Of a DNA stretch of 64,000 bases, positions 46,130-58,744 are shown in pieces. Position numbers and translations under genes: made by a program. The notes under the pieces were generated by a model. The model had not been told where the DNA came from. It did no database searches and saw only the letters and a list, made by a program, of their open reading frames with translations. This stretch comes from Grifola frondosa (lineage: Eukaryota > Basidiomycota > Agaricomycetes > Polyporales > Grifolaceae), in assembly GCA_001683735.1 (NCBI GenBank), contig LUGG01000035.1, forward strand, positions 1-64,000. Direction: 5' to 3'. Each line of letters opens with the position of its first letter. The stretch's first letter is position 1.

Positions 46130-46612
46130 CTTCAACTACTGTCCGCCCATCCTCCATGTTTTTGCCGCCACGATTTCACTCGAAACCGTATCGCTACCTC
46201 CTGCGAAGGCCATGCGTAGCGAGATGTCGGTCCTCCACCTGCGCGACATCACCAGAAGCCGGTGATACAGGGATCGAGTGAAGGAGAGGGAGTCCCGGCA
46301 CGCTTCATCCCAGTCTACGACCCGCCGTCACGTTCACGATCGATTCGTTGACAACGCCGACGGTGGTGAGAATAGATATATGGGGGGAGCGATGAGCATG
46401 AATGGGAGACGCGAGGCTTTAGTATTGCGAGTCACTACCGCAGACCGAATACAACGAGTATATAAACTATGTGGTGATAGATTAAGCCCAAAGATACTCT
46501 CTGTCAACTTCTGGTGAAGTATCGGTCGGACGTATCACGATAGCGTCTGCACTTTGTTAACGAGACAGCGACACGTTATTACTAAAGATGATTGCGACAA
46601 ACAGTTGGTACT

Positions 46613-48917
46613 CTATGCCGCTGCACGTTTCGACCGACTCCTAATCCACGTTCCGTACCTATAGAACAAAAACGGGATCGGAACCTGGAAAAAGCACATT
46701 TCGCGCGGTCAGCGCTCAACACAAACGTTGCAAACAAACTGCTACTCACAAGCGCAAGCGAGATGAACGCCCAGACCGTCGCCGCCCATCCGTTTCCCAG
46801 ATTATGGAACATGGCGCTGATGAACAGCGGCGTTGCTGCGCCCAGCCCGGAGCGGATGATGACCTTGGCGGCGAGCGCGGACGCGACGTATCCCGGGAAC
46901 GCATCGATGATGTATGCGTTCGCGGAGAAGTACAAGACCACCACTATGGATAATGGCGCACGCGAGTCAGGGAAGGTGGATGTAAGGGAGGAAGGACGCA
47001 CTGCCAAAACCGAAGGGGACGCCTGCGGAGCATGGTCCGACCCAGTTCCCTCCCCCAGGCTTAACGGTCGGAGGGCTTGTCCAGCCGAAGATGAATAGCG
47101 CTGTAAATGAAGCAGGGATCAGCACCTACATGCGCACTGCACGCAGAATGAAGACATGTACCGATAGGAATGAACCAGCATCCGATCATCATGCCGATGA
47201 GACGGTCCTCCGGCTCGGCATGCCCACCCTTCGCGAGCGCACGCGCGACATAGTTTCGCTCCATGCGGGGTGTTACGAGTAGTGCCAGTCCAACACCGAG
47301 GAGGACAGAGATGAACATGAGCCCGGTGATCCCATGGTTGTAGCCATAGTCCTCCCCAAAGACGATCGGGAAAGAGAAGAAGAACGCGTACTAGCGGAGA
47401 GTGTTAGAAAAGGAAAAGAATGAGCGCATTGGGTGGAAGGCTCACGAGGAGGCCGTAAATGAGCGAAGCATAGGTGGACATGAGGGTAAGGATGGGCTCA
47501 GTCATGATCATCTCTGCAAGATCCAAGAATCAGCGTACTAGTCAAATAAAGGGAACTTGCGTAACATACGGAATGGGCGAATAAGCGTTTCGATGATGAT
47601 TTCCTTGAAACTCTTCCTGAACAACTCCTGCTCGGTCGTGATGTTTTGATCACCTGTCTCTGCACGGAGACGGGCCGCACGTTTTGACAGGAGTGCAGGT
47701 GCGTAGGTTTCAGGGAGTGTTGCACAAAGCAGGGTAACGATGCCCGCAAACATCATATTCACCTGTTGTGCGTTAGCGAAGCTCAACCAAGGCATGTGAC
47801 TGAGTGCGTACCCAGAAAATCCAACGCCAACCAACGGTTTCACCGATGAATCCGCCGACAATAGGGCCCAGCACGGGGCCACTAATCTCATATGGTCAGT
47901 CGACGTCCTGCATAACAAGACAGCAGAAAATGCTTACCCGTATGGTGCCGCAGCGAAGAGCGCTATGGCGAAGCCTCGCTCGTTGTTGTCCCATATATCA
48001 GCGATTGTGCCACCTGCAAGTGCAAATGGGCCAGAGCCAAACAATCCGCAAAGAAAGCGGCATACAAGCAGCGTCCCGACGTTCTTAGCTAGGGCGCATG
48101 GGATATTGAAAACTAGGAGGGCACAGAGAGTTCAGGATTTGATGAGAGGCTGTACGATGCGGCTAGACACTTACTAACGTAAATAGCGAAGGGTGCAACC
48201 CAAAGAGGCTTGCGGCCATAGAGCTCGCTCTAGAACATACTCACCTATCAGTGATCCCTGTTGAAAATAAAATATGGAGAAGGACTGACCGCAGGTGCCA
48301 TAATGAGAGGTCCAATACCAAAGCCGATAATCATGAGAGACACGGTCAACGCGATAACCACTTCAGACACATTGAATGCCTTCTCGATGCCACTGAAGTC
48401 GCCAGCAACTATAGCTGTGGCAAAAGCGACCTGAACAACAGAAATAGCGCAGACTCCGGTTATATCTGCGGATAAGTCTTCGGTAAGTATTTTGTTTAAA
48501 AGCATACACGAGGCTCTGGCTTACACCACTTGTAGGCGGCTTCCAATTCCGTGGATCCTCGGGGTCGTTCGGTAGCCATGTTACCAGCTTCACCTCCTTC
48601 AACTGCATCGCTTTCTCTGGATCTTGTAGCACGGCAGGCAGTCTAAGTACATGAGATGGTATCGGGCGCAAAGCGAGGTTTGCAGAGATATATCCAGTTT
48701 TTGAAACGGTGCGATATTCATCAGTAAATCCAGCGAGAGCAGTGTCAGTCGTTTGGAATGGAAAGCTAAGGTCTGCACGTTCGGGGTCGTGTACAGTGGG
48801 CTGTCTGTCGTGGAAATCTTGGTTTGCCAAGAAAGCAACATGGTCATGGGTTTCATGAGGGCCAGTGTTATCTGGAGACGCAACGGTTGACGTTTCGCTC
48901 TGGGGTGTTGAAGCCAT
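46613..48917 (-). CDS. MFS drug:proton antiporter, DHA1 type
   Basis: The start is MASTPQSETSTV at 48917, followed by a long polar N-terminus with WLPNDPEDPRNW, the signature just before helix 1 in fungal DHA1 exporters of the Tpo/Flr group. Helices follow: CAISVVQVAFATAIVAG, then ALTVSLMIIGFGIGPLIMAPA with SELYGRKPLW as the loop 2-3 motif. CRFLCGLFGSGPFALAGGTI and GPVLGPIVGGFIGE form motif C of antiporters. VGWRWIFW, TLPETYAP, PIVFGEDYGYNHG and late helices ending VPIPFLFYRYGTWIR then stop at 46613. About ten short introns separate the pieces. Substrates in this group include polyamines and fungicides; the true one is unknown. It lies at the plasma membrane by family. No defect was noticed. 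Confidence 0.85.
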
Positions 48918-49601
48918 AGCACGGAATGAGAAAACGGGGCGTCCGAGAGCAGAGAAACGGACTCACACAGTGAAAGCACGTCCATGTATTTATGTACGCA
49001 GACGACAACGTTGGGGAGAGGGTCCATTCGGAGATGCGTCGGACTTGGTGTGATCACTGAAACTAGGTCGAAGTCTGTGTCCAAATCCGTGGTGCGCGAC
49101 GAACACACGGCGGGCATTCCCGATTATTACGGAGAGAGAAATGCATGATATATGCTCGAGTACTCTTACCTAACTCGAGCTTATTAGGGACATATTAGCT
49201 TGCCGGATTTGATACTTATCCGGACCATTTCCCATGCATTTCCCATGGTACGATAGCATAATATTGATAGCTTGATATATTCAACCAAAAGTCGATCTGT
49301 CCCGGCGCTTTCCGATCCCGTTATATGCATAAGAAAGCCTACCTGTCACGCGCATTTAAGGGATATTTCAAAGTCCGCAATATTTACCACAAATGAACAT
49401 ATTTCACCACGTGTATTTTATGCTGTCCGAGTTCTGGAGAGCAAGGCTATCTCGGCGCTGAAATTGCACGTGTTTGGCTCGGAAGTAAGGACCGGGAATA
49501 TTGGTTGTGAGCTGAATTAGAGCCACGATAATGGCTTCACGATCACCAGCCACGGTATGCCCGTTCTCTATTTTGTTTTCAGAAAATAGACCGCACTAAC
49601 A
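48918..49601. other. Intergenic
   Basis: Upstream of the transporter gene. AT-rich from about 49140 to 49440. No gene is recognised. Confidence 0.4.
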
Positions 49602-50660
49602 GATCCCCCGCGCACCAAGCAAGGACTCTTCGTGAACGGGTGCAGCCTGGACGTCATTGGCGACGCGCTGTACGACGCGCAGCACGATGAGCGCATGCGT
49701 CGCTGGTTCCGGGACATCGACGAGTACGCCAGTGAGGTATGCACTCCCTATCTCATCCAGTTGCTGACTGCCACCACTGGTCCTCCTGCAGCCCCGGTAT
49801 GTCGTCGAGAACGAGTGCAGCGAGCGCGGGCGGGAGGGCCAATTCGACAACCTGTTCGCGAGCGCGACGGGCTGGTTTGGCACGATGAGGCAGGACCCGT
49901 TGAACGAATAGTCAGTCCCCGCCTTCTTCCTTCCGAGTGTGGTGCTAATCGTGTTTACCCCGGTTTAGATTTGGTATCAATTGGGCGAAGTTGCGAAGGA
50001 CCTGCAATTTGGCAGGGACGGCGGTCTTAAGTGTATAAGCCGCAGCTGTGGGTGGATGTAAGGAAGCAGGTCCTGCGGAGTATCATCAGCCAGGTGCATT
50101 TCCCAGTCCCCTGCTTGTCGTGTTGACCGTTGCGCCGCTTGCTCCGGCATAGATCGAAACGTGTTCCCGAACCTCATCAATGTTAGAGCGCGTGACTTCA
50201 TGAAGTTCAGCGGCCAGAATACATCCAGTGCGCTTTCTGCCGTCTTATTTGCGGACAATTTGCGAACACACCACCGCCATACAGGGACGAGCAGCACAAC
50301 AAGCTTGCGCTCACACTCAAACAGACCCAGGCGGACATGCGCGATGCTGCGCGCTACTTCTGCGGGAAGACGGGGATACCGAAGATCAACGACTTGGGGC
50401 TTGCGGATGTGCTGTTCGCGCACATCGTGACCGCTCCTCTTGTATTCAAGATCAAGGACGCGCAGACAGAGATCCACGCGCTTAAATTCGCCATCCGCGA
50501 CGGAGCAGCCTGTTGAAGAAGCAGCGGCAGAAGACGATCAGGCAGGCGGTGAAGACCGCGCTGGGATGCATCCGCAGATGGCTCGTAGGCGTACGCGAGC
50601 AGCACGAAAGCCTGAAATCGCGGTCGTTTACCCTATTGATCACTCCTCACATATGTGTGC
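49602..50660 (+). pseudogene. HAM1-like N-terminal domain gene fragment, copy 1
   Basis: The translation gives RTKQGLFVNGCSLDVIGDAL, DERMRRWFRDIDEYAS, then RYVVENECSERGREGQFDNL, FGINWAKL, KPQLWVDVRKQVLRSIISQ, RNVFPNLINVRARDFMKFS, QTQADMRDAARYFCGKTGIP and LLKKQRQKTIRQAVKTAL. These are ordered pieces of the fungal HAM1-like family, lipid-transfer-like proteins of uncertain function. The block between LRSIISQ and RNVFPN expected in full-length relatives (about 25-30 residues around a conserved proline-rich motif) is absent, replaced by an intron-like spacer, and later frames drift. Both ends of the gene are missing. The 3' half (50041-50743) recurs almost unchanged at 63238-63942. Confidence 0.65.
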
Positions 50661-50743
50661 GTGGTCCTCCCTCTTTCATACCGAGCTTAACATATAACAC
50701 ATTCTGTTCTGCTTCTAGAACCTATCCTATCCCGTCGCGATAC
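50041..50743. repeat. Near-identical 0.7-kb repeat, copy 1
   Basis: Matches 63238-63942 with only a few percent differences, ending together at CGCGATACCA. Beyond that point copy 1 continues into the tnp2 transposase gene and copy 2 into unrelated DNA. Confidence 0.9.
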
Positions 50744-50750
50744 CATTCCA

Positions 50751-53700
50751 TCACATGGAGCAAAAGTGCTTAGGTCTATCGAGCATATATTGCTCAGTTG
50801 TCACGGAGGAAGCAAGCAAACTACTTACCCTATCCAAGGATCTCGCTACTATACATTCTCGCCTGATTTCGGCGGGTGTATAGACGAAAGCCGCGAAGTG
50901 GGCGACGACATCTTCAATCCGAACAAGTACGGATTTGGCTTCTGTGGTATGATAGTATAGCTTAGTATTCAACTCGGGATAGCACCTGTACGGGTCGTTC
51001 GTCTGGTCCGATGTGGCCAGTGGCTCGAATTCGTTGATGACTATGAATGGAGCTATGATTCTTTTTGTACCGCTGAGACGGGAATGTAACAAAATGCTCG
51101 AGATTTGTCCAGCCCGGGTGATCGTGAGGTCTGTGGCTGGGTCCTTGAAAATCACGAAAGAGTTGCGAAGGCCTTTCTGGTGGGTAGCATAAGTTACGCC
51201 TTGATAAGAGATACTGGGCACAAACTGTGCAACTGGGGAAAGTCGTGCGCGTTGATCGTCGATATCACCGTAGAATGATGCAAATTGTGACCCCGACAGA
51301 CAGGCCAATCGAAGGAGAGCTTCGTAAATGTCTGAGGGGAGAAGACTCTCCTTTCGTTCGTCGTAGTCATAACTGAGGCTACTTGAGGCATCCGAATTGG
51401 GTGTACATGAGAGAATATCCGCTATGAGAGAGTCTCGTGTAGGATCCTGGAATGCATCTTTGAACACTGTGACCATTTCTTGATACTCTATAGTGCTAGG
51501 CCAAGTCACCGTGGCCATTAGCCAGCGGAGCTCAGCACCCATGTAGAAATACCTCATGAAGGTAAGAGGCATATCGGCTACATTATACGGTGGTCGGAAT
51601 TAGCCATTTGGTGTTTACAATCACAACAGAAGCTTACCAGGTTTGCTATTCGTCTTCAGCCTCTGTAGCAAACCATTGTAGCGCTCGAAAGGGAAGGCCC
51701 ACCAAGCATGCACCGGCCCAAACATGAGAAGGCATTCCTTGAGATGCAGCGAAAGATGATGGTTGGGAACAAGCTGATGGTCGAAGAGCTCGCAGGGTTG
51801 CCAAGTACCGGGAGATGTGATGATCAAAGGCATCTGCGCGATCGGTGTTCATGGACCTTCGGGTAGAGAGGTCCACTGCAATAACAAGGTGTAAGAAATT
51901 TTCAAGCAACAGCTTGTCTTCGAGAGAGGCTGCGGACGACCCCCACGAACGAACAAGCGTTATAACCATATTGATGGTGCAAACAGTACGCCACTGGTCA
52001 GCCTTGAGTTTCCCATGGCCCGGACTCCCAAAGTTACTCGGTGGCCTCTCGATCCAAGAAGGTAAAATTGTAGATTTGATATCGTTACGCAGCTGTTCAA
52101 GGACTTCACGAGTCAAGACACAATACTTGGAGATGTCGTGTGGGTAACTTGGGAGATGGAAATCGGCAGTGCTTTCGTCAAGAATAGGTGGAAGCTGAAT
52201 GTCGTCAACGGTGCGCTCCGCAACCTAAGCACTGTGAGCAAAAATTCACAATCTGATTGGCAGTGAATAACTTACCCATCGAAGAAGAGCTTTGGCATAA
52301 TCACGCTTCGTGAAGGTAGGGGTAAGTAGTGCTACATGGTTATACTGCGCAACCGCAACTATATACCCCTTTCGAATGTTCATCAAGGTAGATTCGGAGG
52401 ATTTACGAAGCGCAGCAATGACTCGATTGAGCCAAATTCTCTGTTCTGCCGGAGCATGAGGCACAATCTTCTGGCTTCCAGTCTTGTCTTTGATGTGGAT
52501 CCCCCAGACGTCCATGCAATGATGTCGCAACTCTCCCAGAAATAGGTTGTGCATTGCGTCGACTAGAGCAAACCGAGTCGGATCCCAGTATTCAAGCCTC
52601 AATAGCTGGGACCAGCGAAGACCATGAGCGTTGAAGATAGCAGTCCTCTCCGCCTCCGTAGCTGCATCGCGCCACCGTAGCGCAATACGCAGATGCTCCT
52701 CCCATGTTCGACGAGGCCAGGATGGCCGATCCAAGTTGCAGATATTGCTTTTCTGCAGGCGACAGAACGAACAAAAGTTGCCCGATGAATGGCCGGAAAA
52801 ACCACCTGCCTTACGAAGAGCTGGTAGATCGCAAACGAGCGGAACCACAGCAGCTCTCACCGAACAACCTGTTAGGCGAGAAGCGGTATGGCTAAGATAG
52901 AGTCCTCTGTGCCAGAGAACTAATAGTTGGTCGACAAGAGGACAAAGAAGGTGATTGATCTGGTGTAGCTGTGGCTCCTTTGGACCAGGGATCACACGGC
53001 AAGATAGATATTTTCCGGGCGATATCGCATATGCGGCGGGAGATTTAGACATGCCATATAAATGGCGCCGATGGAATGTGACTTTCCTGCTTTCTTGTTG
53101 CCGTACGGATTGAACCAATCGATGAAAAGACTGAATACGAGATGGACAGAACCAGGCGGTTGCACAGAAAATGGGTTTCTCCGGTCAGGTCCTCGAAAAC
53201 TTTGTATCTCGGGGGCGTGAAAAATGTAGCTCCACAGTGATCCTGGAGGTGCCGAGACTGCCATGCTTTCTGCATTAAATTCTCCAGCTCGGGCCTTGAG
53301 AACAGACTCGCAATCCAGGAGGATAGCGATCTGTAAGGGAATACGCGAACAGGTACGTATACAACTTGAGGTTGGTCACCTTTGCGACGCGGACTCCTCT
53401 CTTTTTGCGTGACAAGAATGGCGCCGCAGGGAGCTTTGTCCGTCTCATGAAACGTACAATGATGAGGATAAGGGTCGTCGGGATGAGAGGTGTCGGGGGG
53501 ATACAATGCAAAACATTGAGGGCAACAGGCGTATCGCACAATGTCAGGCTCAAGGTTCAAAACCTTGAGCGCCGATCGTATATCGCGAGGAATGTTGGTG
53601 AGTGTGGCCTGCTGAGCAGCCGACAGACCGGCGCGAGCCGGGTGGTTGCAAAGCATGAACGCGCCGTGAAGCACAACCCTCAATGTCGCCAGAACATATT

Positions 53701-54834
53701 GAATTTCGACCCTCGATACGGAGGCAAGACCGTGGAGCACTGTGACCATGATGAGAGCAGCGAGAATAAAAGGTTGCATTTGCGCGCGAGAATAGAACAG
53801 ATGATCTACAAATAAATCAATACGGGTTACAGCAATATATGAGAAACATTCTTTCACAGACCAGTTACGATCACACTGGGTCCATCTATGTTTGCACCTA
53901 ATGCATATAAACCAGCCGCGACCTTCTCTTTCTCCCATGCAGTTCCTTCAATCCGGCATAGGCGCGCAAGTTGCTCCCTAACTTTGTGAACGAGGACTCG
54001 TTGGCGCTGTTCAGTATCCCTGTCGTCCAGAGCGGGAAGCGATTCTAGGAATTGAAGCTGAGTTTTAAGCCATTCTCGAAAGGCGATAAACGTAGTGCAG
54101 CCACGAGACTTTGAGGAAAGAGTAGAAGGAGAATCAGAGAGATTGGCTGGCATTGAGGTGAAGACTATGGCGATAGAATCCGGTACCAAGCGGCATTGGT
54201 GTGTCAAGCTGGATTCAAGAGCCGAGAGCTCACGCATTCGTACCTGAAGATGATATTGAGATTGAAAGGGCAGTCCAGCAAACACTACAGGCCATACCTG
54301 AACCGCTGCGGCTGCGCGAGATGAACTCCCATCTTCTCCAAAATTTGCGGCTTTCATGCTTCCAACGATGTTCTGTGAAGGGAAGTCTGCAGATGAGGGC
54401 TTCGTAATGTAAGCAATGTCAGCGGCGAGAAGATGCAAGCTAATGCGCACCTGAGGCACATTACAAGAATCACGAACACAGGCCTCCTCGAGAACTGGAG
54501 TTGAGTGTGTCTTGCGATAGTTTAAGTACGAGCTGCAACAGGGACAATGAGCAAGACGTACCTGTGGTGCAGCAGTTGTTTCTATGATCATTGGCTCTTG
54601 ATCATGGGAACGCACGGCAAGCAAAAACTGGGACACATCGGACGGCGGCGCCATCGTGGTAAGCAGGACCGAACTCCCGATGCGCTCTTCTATACATCCA
54701 TCCAGATGGTCTCTCCGTAGATGACTTTTGATTATTTTGATTTCGTGAAATACACCACGCCTTTGAATGCCGTCAGGGCCGACCAAGACATTGTGAATGC
54801 ACTTGCTGCAGGTGCACAGTTTCTTGTTTTTCAT
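50751..54834 (-). CDS. tnp2-type (CACTA superfamily) transposase
   Basis: Expected to excise and reinsert its own DNA element. From MKNKKLCTCSKC (54834) come an N-terminal zinc-binding region (CSKC, HCPCCSSY), CCPQCFALYPPD, and the conserved tnp2 core PPGSVHLVFSLFIDWFNPYG, GKSHSIGAIYMACLNLP, RVIPGPKEPQLHQINHLL, VPLVCDLPALRKAGG, FCSFCRL, WSQLLRLEYWDPTRFALVD and MHNLFLGELRHHCMDVWG. These run on to a C-terminal region ending at 50751. Several short introns are present. Two apparent one-base slips interrupt the core: an A-run at 53267-53269 (plus strand TTT) and near 52998, where restoring one G links IYLA to GVIPGPKEP. No CACTA terminal repeats were found by eye. The start at 54834 was preferred over the longer frame because the upstream residues look non-conserved. 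Confidence 0.82.
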
Positions 54835-55133
54835 GGTAAGAGCATGCGGCAGATGCGCCAACCAGAAGATTAACTTTGAAGTTGGGGTTAAATAAGTACC
54901 TAATCTCAAAGCGGCGCTCAGACGCCATTTGTAGCCCATTTGATTACTTAGCACTTAATAGTAACGGGCCCAAAGTCGTATCAAGTGAGCGGAAGCGCAA
55001 CGTTCCCGATCGGGTGAGCAAATCTGGCGGCGCGACGCGCGCGGGGAGACTAATCCGGGGCTCCGTAACGCGCCGAGGAGTAATATCACGTATACTTAAT
55101 TATCCGCTTCTCATCGTTAATTGGCGCCTTTCA
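54835..55133. promoter_or_regulatory. Divergent promoter between transposase and partner gene
   Basis: A 299-bp interval separates the two ATGs that face away from each other. It contains GCGCGACGCGCGCGGGG (about 55030-55047) and several CGGG/CCCG words. No clear TATA box is seen. Confidence 0.45.
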
Positions 55134-56422
55134 ATGCGGGAACGACATGACTTCTTATTTGATGGTCTTCATATCCTGCTCCTCGCAATCTGCATTATCA
55201 GTTCCCTGCTCATCTGCGCTGTGGGTTTTGTGAAATGGCTGGTTCATATTTTTCGCGCTTCAACGATGGTCAACAAAAAACGGCGGCCGGTAAGCTACAC
55301 ATTCTCTGCCAGCGCAAAAATTCGGCCAGGCAAGACAACCTATCTGGAATTCGCTGCCCCTTCTCCACCCGTACGCAACCGGCAATTAGAGCCAACGATC
55401 CTGCGGAAATTTGACCACTCTTCCTTCCGGGACGCCCAGAGGTGTGATCGCTATCATCTATTCTAACTCAGCAGATATGAAATAGTATTGTCCAGCAGAA
55501 GAGAGTACTCGATGGTGGTATTAACAGATCCGGTGACAGCTTCGACGCAAAGGATTACTGTCAAGCGCGCTCTTGGAGTGCTGAACCCAACCCATCCGTT
55601 CGCCGAGATCCTCCAGAGTATTCATCCCCATCCATCAGATTTGCCTCCACGATATCACCTTCGCCTCCGCCACCAGTATCGTCGTTAGATATCAATGTAA
55701 GTTCATATATTCTAACATCCTTGTCTCGACTCATTGCCGACCGCTCATTGACGACCTACCAGACCACTGCATCGTCCGCCATGATTCAAGACTCTACTCC
55801 TGTCACACGGTCACGATCTGCTGGAAAGTCAACCCCACGGACCGCAAGTCCAGCTTCCTCCAGCGCTCCTTCAGGCTCCGGTGCTTCGAATAACTCATCA
55901 CTGGTGAGTTAACGCTCTCTTCACGCTGAGGCTCTGGTTCCTAACCATCATGCAGCTCATTCGACATGTCAAAGCCTGCCCCGATAGCAAAGGGAAATAC
56001 AAGGATGGCGAGAAGCCTGTAACGGTCTGGTTTGAATCGGAGTCATTATCGCCTATTCTTGCCCCTCCGGACCTGTCAGCTCGTCCAGATCTCAAGCTTG
56101 GGGATTTATTTTGCCACAGGACAAGCTCACGATGCCAAATCTGGATATGGGAACAAGAAAGTGGCAGGCATCCGCAGTGGACATGTATTCCGTTGGGATA
56201 CGAGCGCAAAGATGGAAGGAGGCTGATTGTTACCAGAAAAAAGCGGCAGCCTTCTTGGGTGAGCCCGCTTTGGAGTGCGAAGCTTCTTGCGGAGAGTGCG
56301 TTGTCATGAATCTGCAACCGTTTCGCCGATCTCACAAATTTGTGTTCCAGTGGTTCGAGAAGGAAATGAGGGCTGAGAAAGTCGTGTTGGACAGGCTGCG
56401 CCAGATAGGGCCCTTCCGCTAA
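55134..56422 (+). CDS. Membrane-anchored partner gene divergent from the transposase, unknown function
   Basis: Exons 55134-55441, 55486-55696, 55763-55903 and from 55956 join in frame. The N-terminus MRERHDFLFDGLH is followed by one strong helix (ILLLAICIISSLLICAVGFV) and a basic stretch NKKRRP. A proline/serine-rich linker (TPRTASPASSSAPSGSGAS) comes next, then LIRHVKACPDSKGKYKDGEK. The 3' end has two readings. Unspliced, it stops at 56309. With an extra intron (donor GTAACG after GEKP, acceptor CCACAG near 56120) it continues DKLTMPNLDMGTRKWQAS, LGEPALECEASCGECVVM, FRRSHKFVFQWFEKEM to 56422; this looks more protein-like. I do not recognise a Pfam family. Confidence 0.55.
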
Positions 56423-56731
56423 GCGACTCGAAGAAAGAGTATCTAGTTTTATGGCATGAGGCACTCTTTATCTAAGCTAAATTCTAGACGCATGTGTTGT
56501 CGTTCGAAATCACTTGCCATAAGACCAGAAGAAGAGCGCCACTTTCACCAATGTTTTAAATATATTCCGTTGTTCTAATCATGAGACGTTCACATTATGC
56601 GACGAGGACTTGTTATAGCTATGCAGCTACACCAGGGCTACAGATACAACATTCTATACACTCCTTCAACCCAAAAACAATGGCAAAGCCAGCGTTTCTG
56701 CAGACGTGGTAGTCTGTCCGGTGGCTATATG
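56423..56731. other. Intergenic between convergent genes
   Basis: AT-rich. It holds the 3' ends of the partner gene and the WD40 gene. Confidence 0.4.
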
Positions 56732-58354
56732 TCATATCATTTTTCCTTGTAGGCTTGTCATTAACGAAGCCCGCAAGTCGAAAGCAAGACATGCAGCTGC
56801 AAGAACACATAGAACCAGAGGCCACTTCGGCCATGTGATCGCAGCTGTGTGCAAACGTTAGTAAGAACACGCAATTCCAGGTTGCAGACATCATACGTAC
56901 AGGATAAATCGCAGGGCGGCGAGGTGGTCTTGGAAGCCGCTTAGCTCGCGGCTATCAGATGAGCGAAGATGGCCTACATAGCATTCAGATAAGATGCGCT
57001 TATTGGCGCAGATGCAACTCACGGAGTTCCTGTGCCCTCCATATGATGACTGAGGGACTCCAGGCGGTGTCGGCGGCGGTGTCGGCGGCGGGCGCGGGCG
57101 CGGCAGACGATTGAGCGTTGTGGTTCATGACGCCCGATGCAATGAAAACTCGTCGATAGAGCATTGTAATGTGCCTAACAAAAATGTCAATGTGCAGATC
57201 TTGCTCATATTAAGCACCCTACTGCGATTGAGAGAACTTGAGCAAGCTCTGTGAGATGATTTCGGTCAGGCAGCGGGAGACGTCACATATGAAGTGCCAC
57301 TAGGGTGGAGCAAGCTGTGGAGTTTCTTTGGACTCAACATCCCACAAATTGACATTACCAACGGCACTTCCACCAATAACGGTGTGGCCGCCGTGGATGA
57401 ATAGCACCGGAGTCGGACAATTGTCGCCCATTTCATGCGTAAACGAGCGGGTTGGAACCTCGGAGTCCATTGAATAGATATCAAAGCCTGTATGCATGTT
57501 TGAAATCGCAACAAGCTTTTCACTGTCAGAGAGACTGGCGCTAGCTCTAAAATTCAGAATAAGCGGATAGACAATAAAATTAGTGCGGTAGCACATACAT
57601 TTGACCGTGAAGTGGAATAGTGCGGATTTGGGTCCATTTCTTCGCTTCCAGTAGGCTGTATCACAATGGTGTCAAAGGTAGCTGCTACTCTCAAAACTTT
57701 GTCACCCTCACAGAATTCCATGATGCATGTATGCAACCATGAGTAGCAGAGGATGCTGCTCCGACGACATCCAATGTAGGCTTGTCGCCAAGACTTCCTG
57801 GTACTTGTTATACGAGCTCTTCGGTGGCTCACCAAGCTCAGCCTCTTCATACCATTGCCCTGCAAAGAAAGTTGGACCGGGATCAATTTATAAACCTCAG
57901 CTCCGCACGTACCGCCGCGGTCCTGGTACCATATACGAAGTTCGTTATGAGCACCTGAGGCAAGGTGAGAATCTTTAATCGCGAGGCACTCCACTGGAGA
58001 TGTGTGCGCCCAGAAACTGGTAACGTTTATCGTATCCTAAAGCATATTTTGAGCACATTACAATCGTGTATAAACCACTTGCCTGACATGAGAGATCAAG
58101 AGCAACGCGATTGTTCCGTCCTGCATGCCGCAAAGAACGTTATCATCTCGGGGAGGAACCCAGGATAACAACAGGACAGGACTACGACCGCTATAAACAT
58201 AGAGAAGTTTGCCACCGTGTACTTGCCAAATACAAGTTCTCCCGTCAAGCCCAGCAGTGGCGAGGTATGCTCCGCTTGGACTGAAGCCGACCGTAGTAAT
58301 GCCGCCGGTATGGCCGTGCTTCAGATGCGTCAATTCTTGATATTTCAGAGGCAT
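56732..58354 (-). CDS. WD40-repeat protein with C-terminal membrane helix
   Basis: From MPLKYQELTHLKHGHTGGI, WD repeats follow: VGFSPSGAYLATAGLDGRTC, LLSWVPPRDDNVLCGMQDG, FWAHTSPVECLAIKDSHLAS, SLSDSEKLVAISNMHTGFDI and VLFIHGGHTVIGGSAVGNVN, with WDVES. Later exons add LHSLLHP, LAQVLSIA, AHYNALYRRVFIASGV, an Ala-rich insert, SVIIWRAQELR and a terminal helix WPKWPLVLCVLAAACLAFDL. A seven-bladed propeller anchored at the membrane is inferred; partners are unknown. One extra base in GG (57330-57331 plus strand) breaks the frame between WDVES and KLHSLLHP. The join before the last helix is one base out of phase. The start is the ATG directly before the first repeat. Confidence 0.75.
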
Positions 58355-58744
58355 GGAAGTCAAGATTGTTCTAATCGCAAGCGTTGAGCGCTGAGCATGC
58401 GCTCGTGAGGGCGCGGACACTTCGGCGGTACAAACAAAGTCAAACGCTGGAGCGGCGGAAGCGCCGGGCGCAATCCAGCTTGGAGGCTCTAAACAATGCC
58501 CATAAATTTCTGCAAAATCTCCCATACTTTCTATGCGGCGCTCTTGACCGCCCTCACAATATACTGGGCCCAGTCGATGCCACGGACAAGATGCGGTCGC
58601 CCAGCGTTGCACTTGGAATAGCTGGTGTCTCCAAATCCGAGGCGCCGCATCTCGGGATGACCACAAGCATGGGACGTTGCAATAGTCGCGACGTCCTTCG
58701 TGCAGACCACCCCCAGCGTTGTCATCCATTGGGTTAAGCCCGAG
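58355..58744. other. Spacer upstream of the WD40 gene
   Basis: The minus-strand frame stays open into this stretch (GDFAEIYGHC, then DFVCTAEVSAP), but nothing resembles a WD repeat, so I treat it as leader or intergenic DNA. Confidence 0.35.

Noticed and set aside
49594..49600. CACTA word as a possible tnp2 element end
   Set aside because: It lies about 1.15 kb beyond the transposase end, has no inverted partner on the other side, and is part of the intron acceptor of the HAM1-like fragment.
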